Assembly: GCF_900582625.1 (NCBI RefSeq)
Contig: NZ_UTIQ01000327.1
Span: 682,001-746,000 of the forward strand
Length of the DNA: 64,000 nt
Source of the DNA: Pseudomonas viridiflava
GTDB lineage: Bacteria; Pseudomonadota; Gammaproteobacteria; Pseudomonadales; Pseudomonadaceae
Direction of reading: 5' to 3'
Below the pieces are notes generated by a model. The model was given only the letters and a program-made list of their open reading frames with translations, was not told the origin of the DNA and ran no database searches. The position numbers were made by a program, and so were the translations under genes. How positions within the stretch are numbered: position 1 is the first letter of the stretch; each line of letters starts with the position of its first letter. Below are positions 41,035 through 49,639 of this stretch, piece by piece.

Positions 41035-43131
41035 TCAATCCGGGTCTTTATCCGGCATCCCGTCCACGACCCCGGCGGTGTTGTCCAGCAGGCTCTTGGT
41101 GGCGGTTTGCAGGAAGGCTTCCAGCTGCTTTTTCAGCTCAGGATCAATGTCACCCGGTACGCGGGTGGCGCTGGCTTTGGCGCCGAGCTGGTAGTCGTAC
41201 AGGCGCGGTTCGAAGCCTTTGGGTTGGATCAGGATGCGCTCCGGCGTAACGATGGCCACGGTCTGCTCGCCGCCCGAGGGTTTGATCACGCCGATGCCGT
41301 GGTCGCCTTCGGGCAGGGTCAGCAGGTCGCGGCCCCAGCATTGGTGACGCACCTGGCCACCGAGGCGGCCCATGATGGTCGGCACGATGTCGATCTGGGT
41401 GCCAACGGTGTGGCGCAGCGGACCGAATTTTTCCTGAATGCCTGGGCCGATCAGCAGCAAGGGCACGTTGAAGCGGAACAGGTCCATCTCAGTCAGTTGC
41501 TCGTCACTGCCGAAACCGTGGTCGCCAACAATCACAAACAGCGTGTCTTTGAAGTACGGCGCTTTACGCGCTTTTTCGAAGAACTGGCCCAACGCCCAAT
41601 CCGAATAACGCATGGCGGTGAGGTGCTCGTCCGAGCTGCTGCCGGTTTTCACCCGTTCCACCGGCAGCTCGGCCGGCAAGGCGTACGGCGTGTGGTTGGA
41701 CAGGGTTTGCAGCAGCGCATAGAACGGCTTCTGGCCGAAGTTGGCGGCCAGCTCTTTGGCGCCACGGTCGAACATGTCTTGGTCAGACACGCCCCAGGTC
41801 GGGTCCATAAACACCGGGTCGACGAAGTCTTCGCGGCCGATGAAGTTGGTCATGCCCTGGTTGCTGAAGAATCCGGACTGGTTGTCCCACTGGAAGTTGC
41901 CGTTGTAGACGTACAGGTTGTCGAAATCGCGGGCATCGAGCAGTTGCGGCAAACCGGAGAATTTGTGGTTGCCCTCGGGCATGCGCATCAAATATTCGAA
42001 GCTTGGCAGGTTGGGGAAGCACGCCATGGTGGCGAACATGCCCTGGTGCGTGTGGGTACCGTTGGAGAAGAAGCGGTCGAACAACACGCCCTCTTTGGCC
42101 AGCTTGTCGAATTCCGGCGTGATGTTCAGCGGGCTGCCCAAAGCACCGACAAAGTGGCCGGCAAAGCTTTCCATCAGAATCACCACCACGTTCTTCACAC
42201 CCGGCAAGGTGCCATCAGCCGGCGGCGTGAAGTCACGACGGATCGCGGCCTTGTCGGCATCGACCAGCACGTCGTGGGGCGTGAGGATCATCTTGCGCAC
42301 GATTTCCTGCGCATCGCCGTCGGCCATGGTGGATTTCCAGGCGTTCTGGCGATGGGACGAGAAACTGGCCGAGGCCGCAGACACCAGCGTCAAGGTGCCG
42401 TTAAGACCCAGTTGGTTGGCGAACATCGACTCGGTGGTATAGGCGTCGCCCCAGCGCAGCGGCGGGCCTTGCTTCAAGGTGCCACGGGCAGCCAGTACGG
42501 CGAGCACCAGGCACAACACGAACGCCACACCGCGCAGCGGCCACGAGGTGCGGCTTTGTGCAGTGCCAACCACCAAGGTGGATGTGCCACGGGGACGGCT
42601 AAGCAAGTCCAGACCCTTGAACAGCTTCCACAACAGCCAGGTCGCCACGGCCCACGCCAGCAGATAGCGGCCAACCGGGAAACCGTTCCAGAGCATGCTC
42701 AGTACGGTTTTCGGGTCTTCCTGGAAGTATTGGAATACCAGGCTGTTCAGGCGCTGGTGAAACTCGCGGTAGAAGTCCAGCTCCGTCAGGCCGAGGAACA
42801 GCGTGACGCTGGCGAAGAACGTCAGCCACACGCGCATCCAGCCTCGGCGGGCCATGGCGGCCGGAATCAGGATCGCGATCAGCAACGGCGCACAGGCGTA
42901 AACAATCACCCGCAGGTCAAAGCGCATACCGTTGAAAAAGGCTTCGGCGAAGGTCGCCACGGTGTCCTGACCGATCAGCTCGCGGTTGTACACCAGCAGC
43001 GCCACGCGCAGCAGCGTGTACATCACCAACAGCGCAAAGGCGCTGGAAAAGGTGAAAAGCAAATGGCTTTTCAGCGTAAAGGGGCCGCGCGTAGAAACGG
43101 AAGAACTGCTCAGAGCGTCCGATCGTGCCAT
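41035..43131 (-). CDS. LtaS-like membrane sulfatase-fold phosphoethanolamine/glycerol-phosphate transferase
   Basis: 698 residues. About five N-terminal transmembrane segments (LLFTFSSAFALLVMYTLL, FDLRVIVYACAPLLIAILI, WLTFFASVTLFLGLTEL, YLLAWAVATWLLWKLF, GVAFVLCLVLAVLAA) then a periplasmic alkaline-phosphatase-superfamily domain: VVVILMESFAGHFVG, a nucleophile region SNGTHTHQGMFATMACFP, and the metal site VIVGDHGFGSDE. Related to lipoteichoic acid synthase; in Gram-negatives such proteins transfer phosphoglycerol or phosphoethanolamine to envelope glycans. ATG 43131 or GTG 43146 could be the start; neither has a strong ribosome binding site. Next gene speE, as in P. aeruginosa. Confidence 0.88.
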   Translation of the reverse strand: MARSDALSSSSVSTRGPFTLKSHLLFTFSSAFALLVMYTLLRVALLVYNRELIGQDTVATFAEAFFNGMRFDLRVIVYACAPLLIAILIPAAMARRGWMRVWLTFFASVTLFLGLTELDFYREFHQRLNSLVFQYFQEDPKTVLSMLWNGFPVGRYLLAWAVATWLLWKLFKGLDLLSRPRGTSTLVVGTAQSRTSWPLRGVAFVLCLVLAVLAARGTLKQGPPLRWGDAYTTESMFANQLGLNGTLTLVSAASASFSSHRQNAWKSTMADGDAQEIVRKMILTPHDVLVDADKAAIRRDFTPPADGTLPGVKNVVVILMESFAGHFVGALGSPLNITPEFDKLAKEGVLFDRFFSNGTHTHQGMFATMACFPNLPSFEYLMRMPEGNHKFSGLPQLLDARDFDNLYVYNGNFQWDNQSGFFSNQGMTNFIGREDFVDPVFMDPTWGVSDQDMFDRGAKELAANFGQKPFYALLQTLSNHTPYALPAELPVERVKTGSSSDEHLTAMRYSDWALGQFFEKARKAPYFKDTLFVIVGDHGFGSDEQLTEMDLFRFNVPLLLIGPGIQEKFGPLRHTVGTQIDIVPTIMGRLGGQVRHQCWGRDLLTLPEGDHGIGVIKPSGGEQTVAIVTPERILIQPKGFEPRLYDYQLGAKASATRVPGDIDPELKKQLEAFLQTATKSLLDNTAGVVDGMPDKDPD

Positions 43132-43266
43132 GTGTCCGAAACTCACTGGTTAGACGTGCATGAAAAAAAGGGTGACGAAGAATACTCCGCCGCCCCACCA
43201 GAAGCGAAGCCGCGAATATTCAGCGAGTGAATGTGAAAATTTCGTTTAGAAACGGCCTGATGAGGT

Positions 43267-43337
43267 CCTGTGGGAGCGGCTTTCGCCGCGATGCTTTTTG
43301 GCCATCAACCGCATCGCGGCTAAAGCCGCTCCTACAG
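43267..43337. repeat. REP pair (BIME), CGGCTTTCGCCG type
   Basis: CCTGTGGGAGCGGCTTTCGCC and inverted GGCTAAAGCCGCTCCTACAG surround a 20-base spacer. Confidence 0.85.
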
Positions 43338-43351
43338 GGTTCAGCGGAAGA

Positions 43352-44212
43352 TCAGGCGTTATCGGCTTTGCCGATGGCTTCCAGCACGTATTGCGGCAGG
43401 GCGAAGGCGCCCAGGTGCACGTCGGGGTTGTAATAGCGGGTCACAATTGCGCTGGCGGCGAAACGTTGGCGCAGGGTGTCGAGCGGCAAGTCGCGCAGGC
43501 CCGGTTGCGTTGCGCCCCAGGCGAAGGTCATGGCGCCGCCAATATAGGTGGGCACCGCTGCCGTGTAGAAATGCCAGTCGGCGAACAAACCGTTCATGCG
43601 CCCGGCGGTGTTTTGCACGCCGTCCAGTTGCATAAAGGGTGTGCCGTTCTGGGTCACCAGAATGCCGCCCTCGTTCAGGCAGCGGCGGCAGGCTTGGTAG
43701 AAGTTTTCCGAGAACAGCACTTCGCCCGGGCCGATCGGGTCGGTGGAGTCGGAAATGATGACGTCGAATTTTTCCGTGGTGGTGGCAACGAAGCGCATGC
43801 CGTCGTCGATCACCAGGTTCAGGCGCGGGTCCTCGTAAGCGCCGTTGGAATGGCGCGGCAGAAACTCTTTGCACATGTCCACCACCGTGCCGTCGATTTC
43901 GACCATGGTGATGTGTTCGACGCTACGGTGTTTGCTCACTTCACGCAGCATGCCGCCGTCGCCACCACCGATGATCAGCACCCGGCGCGCGGCGCCGTGG
44001 GCCAGGATCGGCACGTGGGTGAGCATCTCGTGGTAGATGAATTCGTCGGCTTCGGTGGTTTGAATCACGCCGTCCAGGGCCATGACGCGGCCCATGCGCG
44101 GGTTCTCGAAAATCACCAGATGCTGATGCTCGGTGCGCACTTCGTGCAGCAGTTTGTCCATGCGAAAACGTTGGCCGTAGCCTTCGTAGAGGGTTTCCTG
44201 ATAGTCGCTCAT
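43352..44212 (-). CDS. speE: Spermidine synthase
   Basis: Aminopropyltransferase that makes spermidine from putrescine and decarboxylated SAM. 286 residues: MDKLLHEVRTEHQHLVIFEN, ALDGVIQTTEADEFIYHEML, the SAM-type motif VLIIGGGDGGMLREV, catalytic SDSTDPIGPGEVLFS, and QNGTPFMQLDGV. GGAG precedes ATG 44212. Its product methylthioadenosine feeds the methionine salvage genes found 3 kb downstream (mtnC, mtnD, mtnB). Confidence 0.97.
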   Translation of the reverse strand: MSDYQETLYEGYGQRFRMDKLLHEVRTEHQHLVIFENPRMGRVMALDGVIQTTEADEFIYHEMLTHVPILAHGAARRVLIIGGGDGGMLREVSKHRSVEHITMVEIDGTVVDMCKEFLPRHSNGAYEDPRLNLVIDDGMRFVATTTEKFDVIISDSTDPIGPGEVLFSENFYQACRRCLNEGGILVTQNGTPFMQLDGVQNTAGRMNGLFADWHFYTAAVPTYIGGAMTFAWGATQPGLRDLPLDTLRQRFAASAIVTRYYNPDVHLGAFALPQYVLEAIGKADNA

Positions 44213-44406
44213 GGCGTTGCTCCTCTGCGCCGCGCCGTGAACGGGCGCGGAAAAAATCGGGGCTGGAGCGCGTCGGCTCCAGGCAAGCGGCGCATTCTAC
44301 GTGGCCGGCCATGACAGGTCGAACCTCTCTCGCAGCCGCCCCGCAGCGAATTCAACAGCAAGAACGGGAGAGACAGGCGCGCGGCCGAGTCGCTATCGTT
44401 ATCGCC

Positions 44407-45297
44407 ATGAACACAGCAACCGCCCCCCTGCTCCTGCCTTATGTGCCACCGTGGAATTGGCAGCAGTTCCACGCCTACTTTGCCCTGCGCTGCCTGCCGG
44501 ATATGGAGCGGGTGAGCGCCGATGGTTACATGCGCACCGTTCGGATTGGCGAAACCACGGGCTGGTTCGCCCTGCGCCATATGCCCGAACACGGCGCGCT
44601 TGGGCTGACCGTCAGCCCATCCGCCGCGTCCTTAACGCCCCTGCTGAGCGCGCGGGTGCAGCGCATGTTCGATCTGGACACCGACACCACGCTGATCGCC
44701 CGCCACCTGAGCCAGGATGCCCAACTGACAGCGCTGGTCGCCCGCTACCCGGGGCTGCGCATTCCCACCGCCTTCGATCCGTTCGAGCAAGCGGTGCGCG
44801 CCATTGTTGGCCAGCAAGTGACGGTAAAAGCAGCGGTGACCATCGTCGGCCGTCTGGTGAAACGCCTGGGCGACGAGTTGGCCGACGCGCCAGCAGACGG
44901 CCCGAACCGCCTGTTCCCCACGCCACAGGCCATCGCCGAGGCGGACCTGGCGGGCATCGGCATGCCCGGCAAGCGGGTCGCCACCTTGCAAGGTTTCGCC
45001 CGCGCGGTGTGCGACGGGCGCCTGGCGTTGCATGCCAATGATGGCGTCGACGATTTGATCGAACGCCTGCGCGCCCTGCCCGGCATCGGCCCGTGGACGG
45101 CGCAGTACATCGCCTTGCGGGCCTTTGGCGTAGCGGATGCCTTTCCCGCCAGCGACCTGGGGCTGCTCAAAGCCAAACTCTGGGGCAGCGCCGGCATCAC
45201 CGCGCCCGCCCTCACCGCCCAGGCCGAAGCCTGGCGACCATGGCGCGCCTATGCCGCCATGTACCTGTGGCAAAGCTACGCCGAACCCGAGGAATGA
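44407..45297 (+). CDS. alkA: DNA-3-methyladenine glycosylase II
   Basis: Base-excision glycosylase for alkylated purines. 296 residues: an N-terminal AlkA TBP-like domain (PPWNWQQFHAYFALRCLPDMERV), then the helix-hairpin-helix RALPGIGPWTAQYIALRAFG followed by the catalytic-Asp region FPASDLGLLKA. FEQAVRAIVGQQVTVKAAVT is the conserved helical core. The start is not certain: ATG 44407 lacks a strong ribosome binding site. Its stop is three bases before ogt, so the two repair genes are co-transcribed. Confidence 0.94.
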   Translation: MNTATAPLLLPYVPPWNWQQFHAYFALRCLPDMERVSADGYMRTVRIGETTGWFALRHMPEHGALGLTVSPSAASLTPLLSARVQRMFDLDTDTTLIARHLSQDAQLTALVARYPGLRIPTAFDPFEQAVRAIVGQQVTVKAAVTIVGRLVKRLGDELADAPADGPNRLFPTPQAIAEADLAGIGMPGKRVATLQGFARAVCDGRLALHANDGVDDLIERLRALPGIGPWTAQYIALRAFGVADAFPASDLGLLKAKLWGSAGITAPALTAQAEAWRPWRAYAAMYLWQSYAEPEE

Positions 45298-45300
45298 CCG

Positions 45301-45774
45301 ATGCACTACCGCTACCACGACAGCCCCATCGGTCCGCTGCTGATTGCCGGCGATGAGCAAGGCTTGCGCCTGCTGCATATGGACGGCGCACAGCCGTGGC
45401 AGCTGAACGAAGACTGGCAGGCGGCGGATGCAGAGTTGGATGAAGTGTGTCGGCAGTTGGACGACTATTTCGCCGGTCGACGTCAGCAATTCCAGCTGCG
45501 CGTGGCACCGCTCGGTACACCGTTTCAGCAGGAAGTATGGAAGGCGTTGCAGGCGATTCCGTTTGGTCGCACCTGCAGTTATGCCGACCTGGCGCAGCGC
45601 ATCGAGCGCCCGTCAGCAGTGCGTGCGGTGGGTGCCGCCAATGGCGCCAACCCGATTGCCGTGGTCATTCCCTGCCACCGTGTGATCGGCAGCAACGGCA
45701 CCCTCACCGGCTACGCCGGCGGCTTGGAGCGCAAACAGTTGCTGCTGCAACTGGAGGGTGCCTGGCTGTTGTAG
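45301..45774 (+). CDS. ogt: Methylated-DNA-protein-cysteine methyltransferase
   Basis: Suicide repair protein that removes O6-alkyl groups from guanine. 157 residues. The C-terminal domain is intact: FQQEVWKALQAIPFGRTCSYADLAQ, RAVGAANGANPIAVVIPCHRVIG with the acceptor Cys in PCHRV, and GYAGGLERKQLLL. The short N-terminal domain is that of Ogt and not Ada. Directly follows alkA with GAGGAATG between. Together they form an alkylation-repair unit. Confidence 0.95.
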   Translation: MHYRYHDSPIGPLLIAGDEQGLRLLHMDGAQPWQLNEDWQAADAELDEVCRQLDDYFAGRRQQFQLRVAPLGTPFQQEVWKALQAIPFGRTCSYADLAQRIERPSAVRAVGAANGANPIAVVIPCHRVIGSNGTLTGYAGGLERKQLLLQLEGAWLL

Positions 45775-45785
45775 CGGGTGCAGCG

Positions 45786-45977
45786 TCAGATGCGCACGTT
45801 GCCGCGCGGCCCGGCGATCGCCCAAATAATCAGGCCCAGCACCGGCAGCAGCACGATCAACAGCACCCACAGCACTTTCATGCCGGTCTCGGCGCCGCTT
45901 TTCAGCACGTTGATGATTGCCCAGATATCCAGCGCGAGAATGATCAGGCCGATCAGGCCGTTAAAACCAGAACCCAT
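45786..45977 (-). CDS. PLDc_N membrane peptide 1
   Basis: 63 residues with two transmembrane segments (LIGLIILALDIWAIINVL, KVLWVLLIVLLPVLGLIIWAI) and the GPRGN end typical of the phospholipase D nuclease N-terminal (PLDc_N) small-protein family. AAGGAG precedes the ATG. A second such gene lies 90 bases upstream. Function unknown. Confidence 0.85.
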   Translation of the reverse strand: MGSGFNGLIGLIILALDIWAIINVLKSGAETGMKVLWVLLIVLLPVLGLIIWAIAGPRGNVRI

Positions 45978-46067
45978 GGTGATACTCCTTAGTGGGATAG
46001 CTCTTCTAGGATAGTCGGCCGCAGGTTAGGTTCAGGATTTGTGCCATCACTGTGATTGCGCTCGCGC

Positions 46068-46289
46068 TTAGGGTCGGCGCGCAACTCCGGCGCGAGGGCC
46101 CATCACGTACCAGTTGAAAAACCCGAGCAGCGGAAACAGCACCAGCAAGCTGATCCACAGCACTTTCAACTGCCGGGCCAGCGGGCTTTTCACCACGTTG
46201 TAGCCAGCCCACAGGTGCAGCGCGACCAGCACTGCCAGGGCGGCGAAGAACCAGTAGCGGTAGGCGTAGTAGTCGAAGTCCAGAAACAT
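46068..46289 (-). CDS. PLDc_N membrane peptide 2
   Basis: 73 residues; FFAALAVLVALHLWAGYNVV and QLKVLWISLLVLFPLLGFFNWYV are two hydrophobic helices followed by the GPRAG end. A diverged relative of the 63-residue neighbour, sharing the KVLW...LLPLLG..W pattern; probably an old tandem duplication. Ribosome binding site GAGAAAGG is weak. Confidence 0.78.
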   Translation of the reverse strand: MFLDFDYYAYRYWFFAALAVLVALHLWAGYNVVKSPLARQLKVLWISLLVLFPLLGFFNWYVMGPRAGVARRP

Positions 46290-46368
46290 GGCCTTTCTCG
46301 TCGCGACAGGTGTTCTCTAAAGAGCCCGTGGCCGCGACGAGGTTCCGCCTTTGTCGCCCCGCTGCCGG

Positions 46369-47052
46369 TCAGTAGGCGTTGAGGTCGATCAGCGCGAAGC
46401 TGGCCAGCGTCTGATGCCCGCGCAATTCGCCGCCTTCACGCGCCAGCCCGCAGGTTTGCAAACCGGCCGCCTGGGCGGCGTCCAGCTCTTCAACGATGTC
46501 TGAAAGAAACAGCACTTCATGCGCTGGCACGCCAATGCTGGCGACGATGGTGCGGTACGACTGCGCCTCGCGCTTGGGGCCTGAGGTGGTGTCGAAGTAG
46601 CCGGAAAACAGCGGCGATAAATCGCCCGCGACCGAACAGCCGAAAATCAACTGCTGCGCCTGAATCGAGCCGGATGAGTACACGTAAAGCGCGTAGCCCT
46701 CCTCCTTCCATCGCTTCAAGGCTTCAACTGCATCGGGGTAAACGTGCCCTTTGAGCAGACCGGCCTTATAGCCTTCGGCCCAGACCATGCCTTGCAGCGC
46801 CTTGAGCGGCGTGGCCTTGCGGTCTTCGGCGATCCACTGCAAAAGAATGTCGATCACGCGGGCCACATCAGCCTGCGGCTCGCCGCTTTGCTCGCGCACG
46901 GCGTTGAGCTGCTCGGCCACCTGCGGTTGCTGGGTATTGAGCAAGACGAAGTCGGGCAGGTGCTCGGCGGCGAAGGGGAACAGCACATCAAAGACAAAAC
47001 TCACCGCGCTGGTGGTGCCTTCGATGTCGGTGAGGATGGCTTTGATGGGCAT
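46369..47052 (-). CDS. mtnC: Enolase-phosphatase E1 (methionine salvage)
   Basis: HAD-family enzyme that converts 2,3-diketomethylthiopentyl-1-phosphate to the acireductone. 227 residues: nucleophile motif LTDIEGTTSAVSFV at the start (DIEG gives the HAD aspartate), VYSSGSIQAQQLIFG, then the FLSDIVEELDAAQAAG aspartates. AAGGA precedes ATG 47052. It follows mtnD on the minus strand with 158 bases between that hold a hairpin pair. Confidence 0.95.
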   Translation of the reverse strand: MPIKAILTDIEGTTSAVSFVFDVLFPFAAEHLPDFVLLNTQQPQVAEQLNAVREQSGEPQADVARVIDILLQWIAEDRKATPLKALQGMVWAEGYKAGLLKGHVYPDAVEALKRWKEEGYALYVYSSGSIQAQQLIFGCSVAGDLSPLFSGYFDTTSGPKREAQSYRTIVASIGVPAHEVLFLSDIVEELDAAQAAGLQTCGLAREGGELRGHQTLASFALIDLNAY

Positions 47053-47099
47053 GGGTGGTGGTCCTTTCGAATTCGAATCAAACATCTACAACAAAACAT

Positions 47100-47179
47100 C
47101 CGTCATCCTCGCGCACGCGGGGATCCAGAATGTATGTCATGGCGAAAATTCTGGATCCCCGCATTCGCGAGGATGACGG
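47100..47179. repeat. dRS3-like inverted pair, MITE-like
   Basis: CCGTCATCCTCGCGCACGCG (47100 on) and its reverse complement ending at 47179 match at 30 of 32 positions around a 16-base spacer, giving an 80-bp element within the mtn gene cluster. Confidence 0.88.
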
Positions 47180-47210
47180 TGTAAGGGGTTTGGGATCAGG
47201 TGAAAGACAG

Positions 47211-47756
47211 TCAGTCTTCCAACCGCGGAAACCGGCTGGCGATATCTTCGCCGGTGAAGTTCGCCACCCACCCCTCAGGGTTGTTGAACAGGCGAATGGC
47301 GATGAAATGCGGGTGCTCGCCCATGTCGAACCAGTGCCGCGTGCCGGCTGGCACGGAGATGAGGTCGTTCTTTTCGCAAAGCACGGCGTACACGTAGTCA
47401 TCAATGTGCAGGGTGAACAAACCGCGCCCTGCGACGAAAAAGCGCACTTCGTCTTCGGCGTGCTGGTGTTCGTCGAGGAACTTGGCGCGCAGCTCGGCTT
47501 TTTGCGGGTGGTCGGCGTTTAGGCTGATGACGTCGACGGTGACATAGCCGCGCTCGTTCATCAGCGCCTCGATTTGCGGTTTGTAAGCGGCGATCACTTC
47601 ATCCTGGCTGGCGCCCGGTTTGATCGGCGCCACGGCTTGCCAGCGCTCGAAACGCACACCGACCGCCGCCAGGGTGCTGGCGATGTCTTCGAGGTGGTTG
47701 AGCACTTTATTGGGGATGTCCGGCGTGGCGACGGAAAACACACTGAGGCTGCTCAT
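47211..47756 (-). CDS. mtnD: Acireductone dioxygenase
   Basis: Metal-dependent (Fe or Ni) dioxygenase of the cupin fold; with iron it makes the methionine precursor ketoacid. 181 residues. The metal-binding HQHAEDEVRFFVAG segment (HxHxxxE) and HWFDMGEHPHFIAIRLF second histidine motif are intact. ATG 47756 overlaps the mtnB stop by ATGA. Confidence 0.96.
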   Translation of the reverse strand: MSSLSVFSVATPDIPNKVLNHLEDIASTLAAVGVRFERWQAVAPIKPGASQDEVIAAYKPQIEALMNERGYVTVDVISLNADHPQKAELRAKFLDEHQHAEDEVRFFVAGRGLFTLHIDDYVYAVLCEKNDLISVPAGTRHWFDMGEHPHFIAIRLFNNPEGWVANFTGEDIASRFPRLED

Positions 47757-48388
47757 GGCGCGGTTCTCTCTGTGGACGTGAGGCCAAGCGCGCGCATTTT
47801 CAGCTCGCACTCGAACAGGAATTCAAACGCTTCGATCTGGCGCAACGCGTCGCTCATGCGCGCGCCCCAGGTGTACAGGCCGTGGCCGCGAATCAGGTAG
47901 CCCACGCAATCGGGGTGCTGCTCGAGCCAGGGCTGAACCTTGGCGGCCAGGCGGGCGATGTCCTGATCATTGTCGAAAATCGGCACGCGCACTCGTGACT
48001 TGTGGGTGGCGATGCCGCTGAAGGCTTTTTGCAGTTCGTAGTCTTCGAACACCAGCTCGCTGGCCTCGGTGGCGCGTGATAGCACTGTGGCGTTAACCGA
48101 ATGGGTGTGCAGCACCGCGCCAATATCGGCGCGCCATTGGTACAGCTGGGTGTGCAACCAGGTTTCGGCGGAGGGCTTTTTGCCTGGCTCCAGCGAGTTA
48201 CCGTGCAGGTCGGTGGCAAGCACATCGTCTGGGCCTAGCTGGCCTTTGTGCTTGCCGGAAACGGTGAGCAGCGCCTCAGTGGCCGAGAGTCGCGCCGAGT
48301 AATTGCTGCTGGTGGCCGGCGACCAGCCGCGACCATAAAGAAAACGTCCTGCCGCGATAATCTCGTCGGCCAATTGTTGCCGGCTCAT
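47753..48388 (-). CDS. mtnB: Methylthioribulose-1-phosphate dehydratase
   Basis: Class II aldolase-fold zinc enzyme, 211 residues, early step of methionine salvage. AGRFLYGRGWSPATSSNYSARL, SGKHKGQLGPDDVLATDLHG, AVLHTHSVNATVLSR (zinc His-x-His) and YLIRGHGLYTWG (third His) are present. It overlaps mtnD (ATGA) and its own start overlaps the stop of the MFS transporter gene (ATGA), so all are co-translated. No mtnA or mtnK seen in this window. Confidence 0.95.
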   Translation of the reverse strand: MSRQQLADEIIAAGRFLYGRGWSPATSSNYSARLSATEALLTVSGKHKGQLGPDDVLATDLHGNSLEPGKKPSAETWLHTQLYQWRADIGAVLHTHSVNATVLSRATEASELVFEDYELQKAFSGIATHKSRVRVPIFDNDQDIARLAAKVQPWLEQHPDCVGYLIRGHGLYTWGARMSDALRQIEAFEFLFECELKMRALGLTSTERTAP

Positions 48389-49581
48389 GCCCGCTCCTCT
48401 TCCAATGCGGTGGGTGGCTGTGCGCCGTCGCGGGCGTTGTCGCTTGGCAGACGCAGCGCAATGATAACGGCCGCCGCTGTGGCCGCAACACTGGCGATGG
48501 CGAAGGTCCACGCGGGCCCCAGGGTGTTCCAGCTATAACCCGAGTACAGCGCGCCGAGCGCCCCACCGATACCGGCGAGCGCGGCATACAACGCCTGGCC
48601 CTGGCCTTGCTGGTTGGGCCCGAAACTACGTTGCACGAAATGAATGGCAGCGGCGTGAAAGCTGCCAAAGGTGGCGGCGTGCATCACCTGGGCCAGCACC
48701 AGCACGGGCAGGTGCTCGGCGAAATTGCCCAGCAGCAGCCAGCGCAAGGCCGCCAATACAAAGCTGGCCGCCAACACCTGACGCAAGGTGAAGCGCTGAA
48801 GAATCCGCACCATCACCAGAAACACCAGCACCTCAGCGACCACGCCCAGCGCCCACAGCTGGCCGATAAACCCACGGGCATAACCCAGGGCTTCCAGGTG
48901 CAGGGTGAGAAAGGTGTAATACGGCCCGTGGCTGAGTTGCATCAGGCCGATGCACAGGTAAAACGCGAGCACGCCCGGCTGACGCAGCTGCGCGAGGAAG
49001 CCGCCGAGCTTGAGGTGACTGTCGCGCGCGTAGGGTTGCGCGTTCGGCACCCAGTAACTGCTGATGACAATGCCGGCCATGATGGCGATCAGCGCCCAGG
49101 GATAAATGTCCAGGCTCAGCCATTCGAACAGCTTGCCCAGCGCCGCCACGCAAACGATAAAACCGATGCTGCCCCACAGCCGAACCTGGCTATAACGCGC
49201 CGCTTGCTCGCGCAAATGGGCCAGGGTGATGACTTCGAATTGCGGCAGCACGGCGTGCCAGAAGAAGGCGTGCAGCGCCATGATCAGCGCCAGCCAGGCG
49301 TAGCTTTTGCTGATGAAGATCAGGCTGAAACACAGCAAGGTGGCGGCGGCGCCGAAGCGCACGATGGCCAGGCGTTTGCCCGTTCGGTCGCCAATCCAGC
49401 CCCATAAGTTGGGCGCCACGCAGCGCATCAGCATGGGAATGGCCACCAGCTCGCCGATGCGCGCCGGGGAGAAACCCAAGTGGTGAAAGTACAGCGCCAG
49501 AAACGGCGCGGTGGCCCCAAGCAGGGCGAAGTAGCAGAAGTAGAAACTGGATAACCGCCAGTACGGCAGCGGGCTGACCAT
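48385..49581 (-). CDS. MFS transporter (HcaT-like)
   Basis: 398 residues with 12 predicted transmembrane segments, matching the MFS_1-like/3-phenylpropionate transporter family: LSSFYFCYFALLGATAPFLALYF, LWGWIGDRTGKRLAIVRFGA with the family loop, HAVLPQFEVITLAH, RLWGSIGFIVCVAALG. Substrate unknown. Its stop overlaps the mtnB start, so it belongs to the salvage operon, perhaps importing methylthioribose or a related compound; this is an inference. Start ATG 49581 is not certain. Confidence 0.88.
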   Translation of the reverse strand: MVSPLPYWRLSSFYFCYFALLGATAPFLALYFHHLGFSPARIGELVAIPMLMRCVAPNLWGWIGDRTGKRLAIVRFGAAATLLCFSLIFISKSYAWLALIMALHAFFWHAVLPQFEVITLAHLREQAARYSQVRLWGSIGFIVCVAALGKLFEWLSLDIYPWALIAIMAGIVISSYWVPNAQPYARDSHLKLGGFLAQLRQPGVLAFYLCIGLMQLSHGPYYTFLTLHLEALGYARGFIGQLWALGVVAEVLVFLVMVRILQRFTLRQVLAASFVLAALRWLLLGNFAEHLPVLVLAQVMHAATFGSFHAAAIHFVQRSFGPNQQGQGQALYAALAGIGGALGALYSGYSWNTLGPAWTFAIASVAATAAAVIIALRLPSDNARDGAQPPTALEEERA

Positions 49582-49639
49582 CACGCCTAACCCGCCACGC
49601 CCAGTGCGCCCATCGCGGGCGCCAGGGCAACAGGCGAAA

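Noticed and set aside
40957..43230. Long open frame (757 codons) opposite the LtaS-like gene
   Set aside because: It is antisense to a gene with clear family motifs, has a His/Gln/Arg-rich composition typical of antisense frames in GC-rich DNA, and no ribosome binding site.
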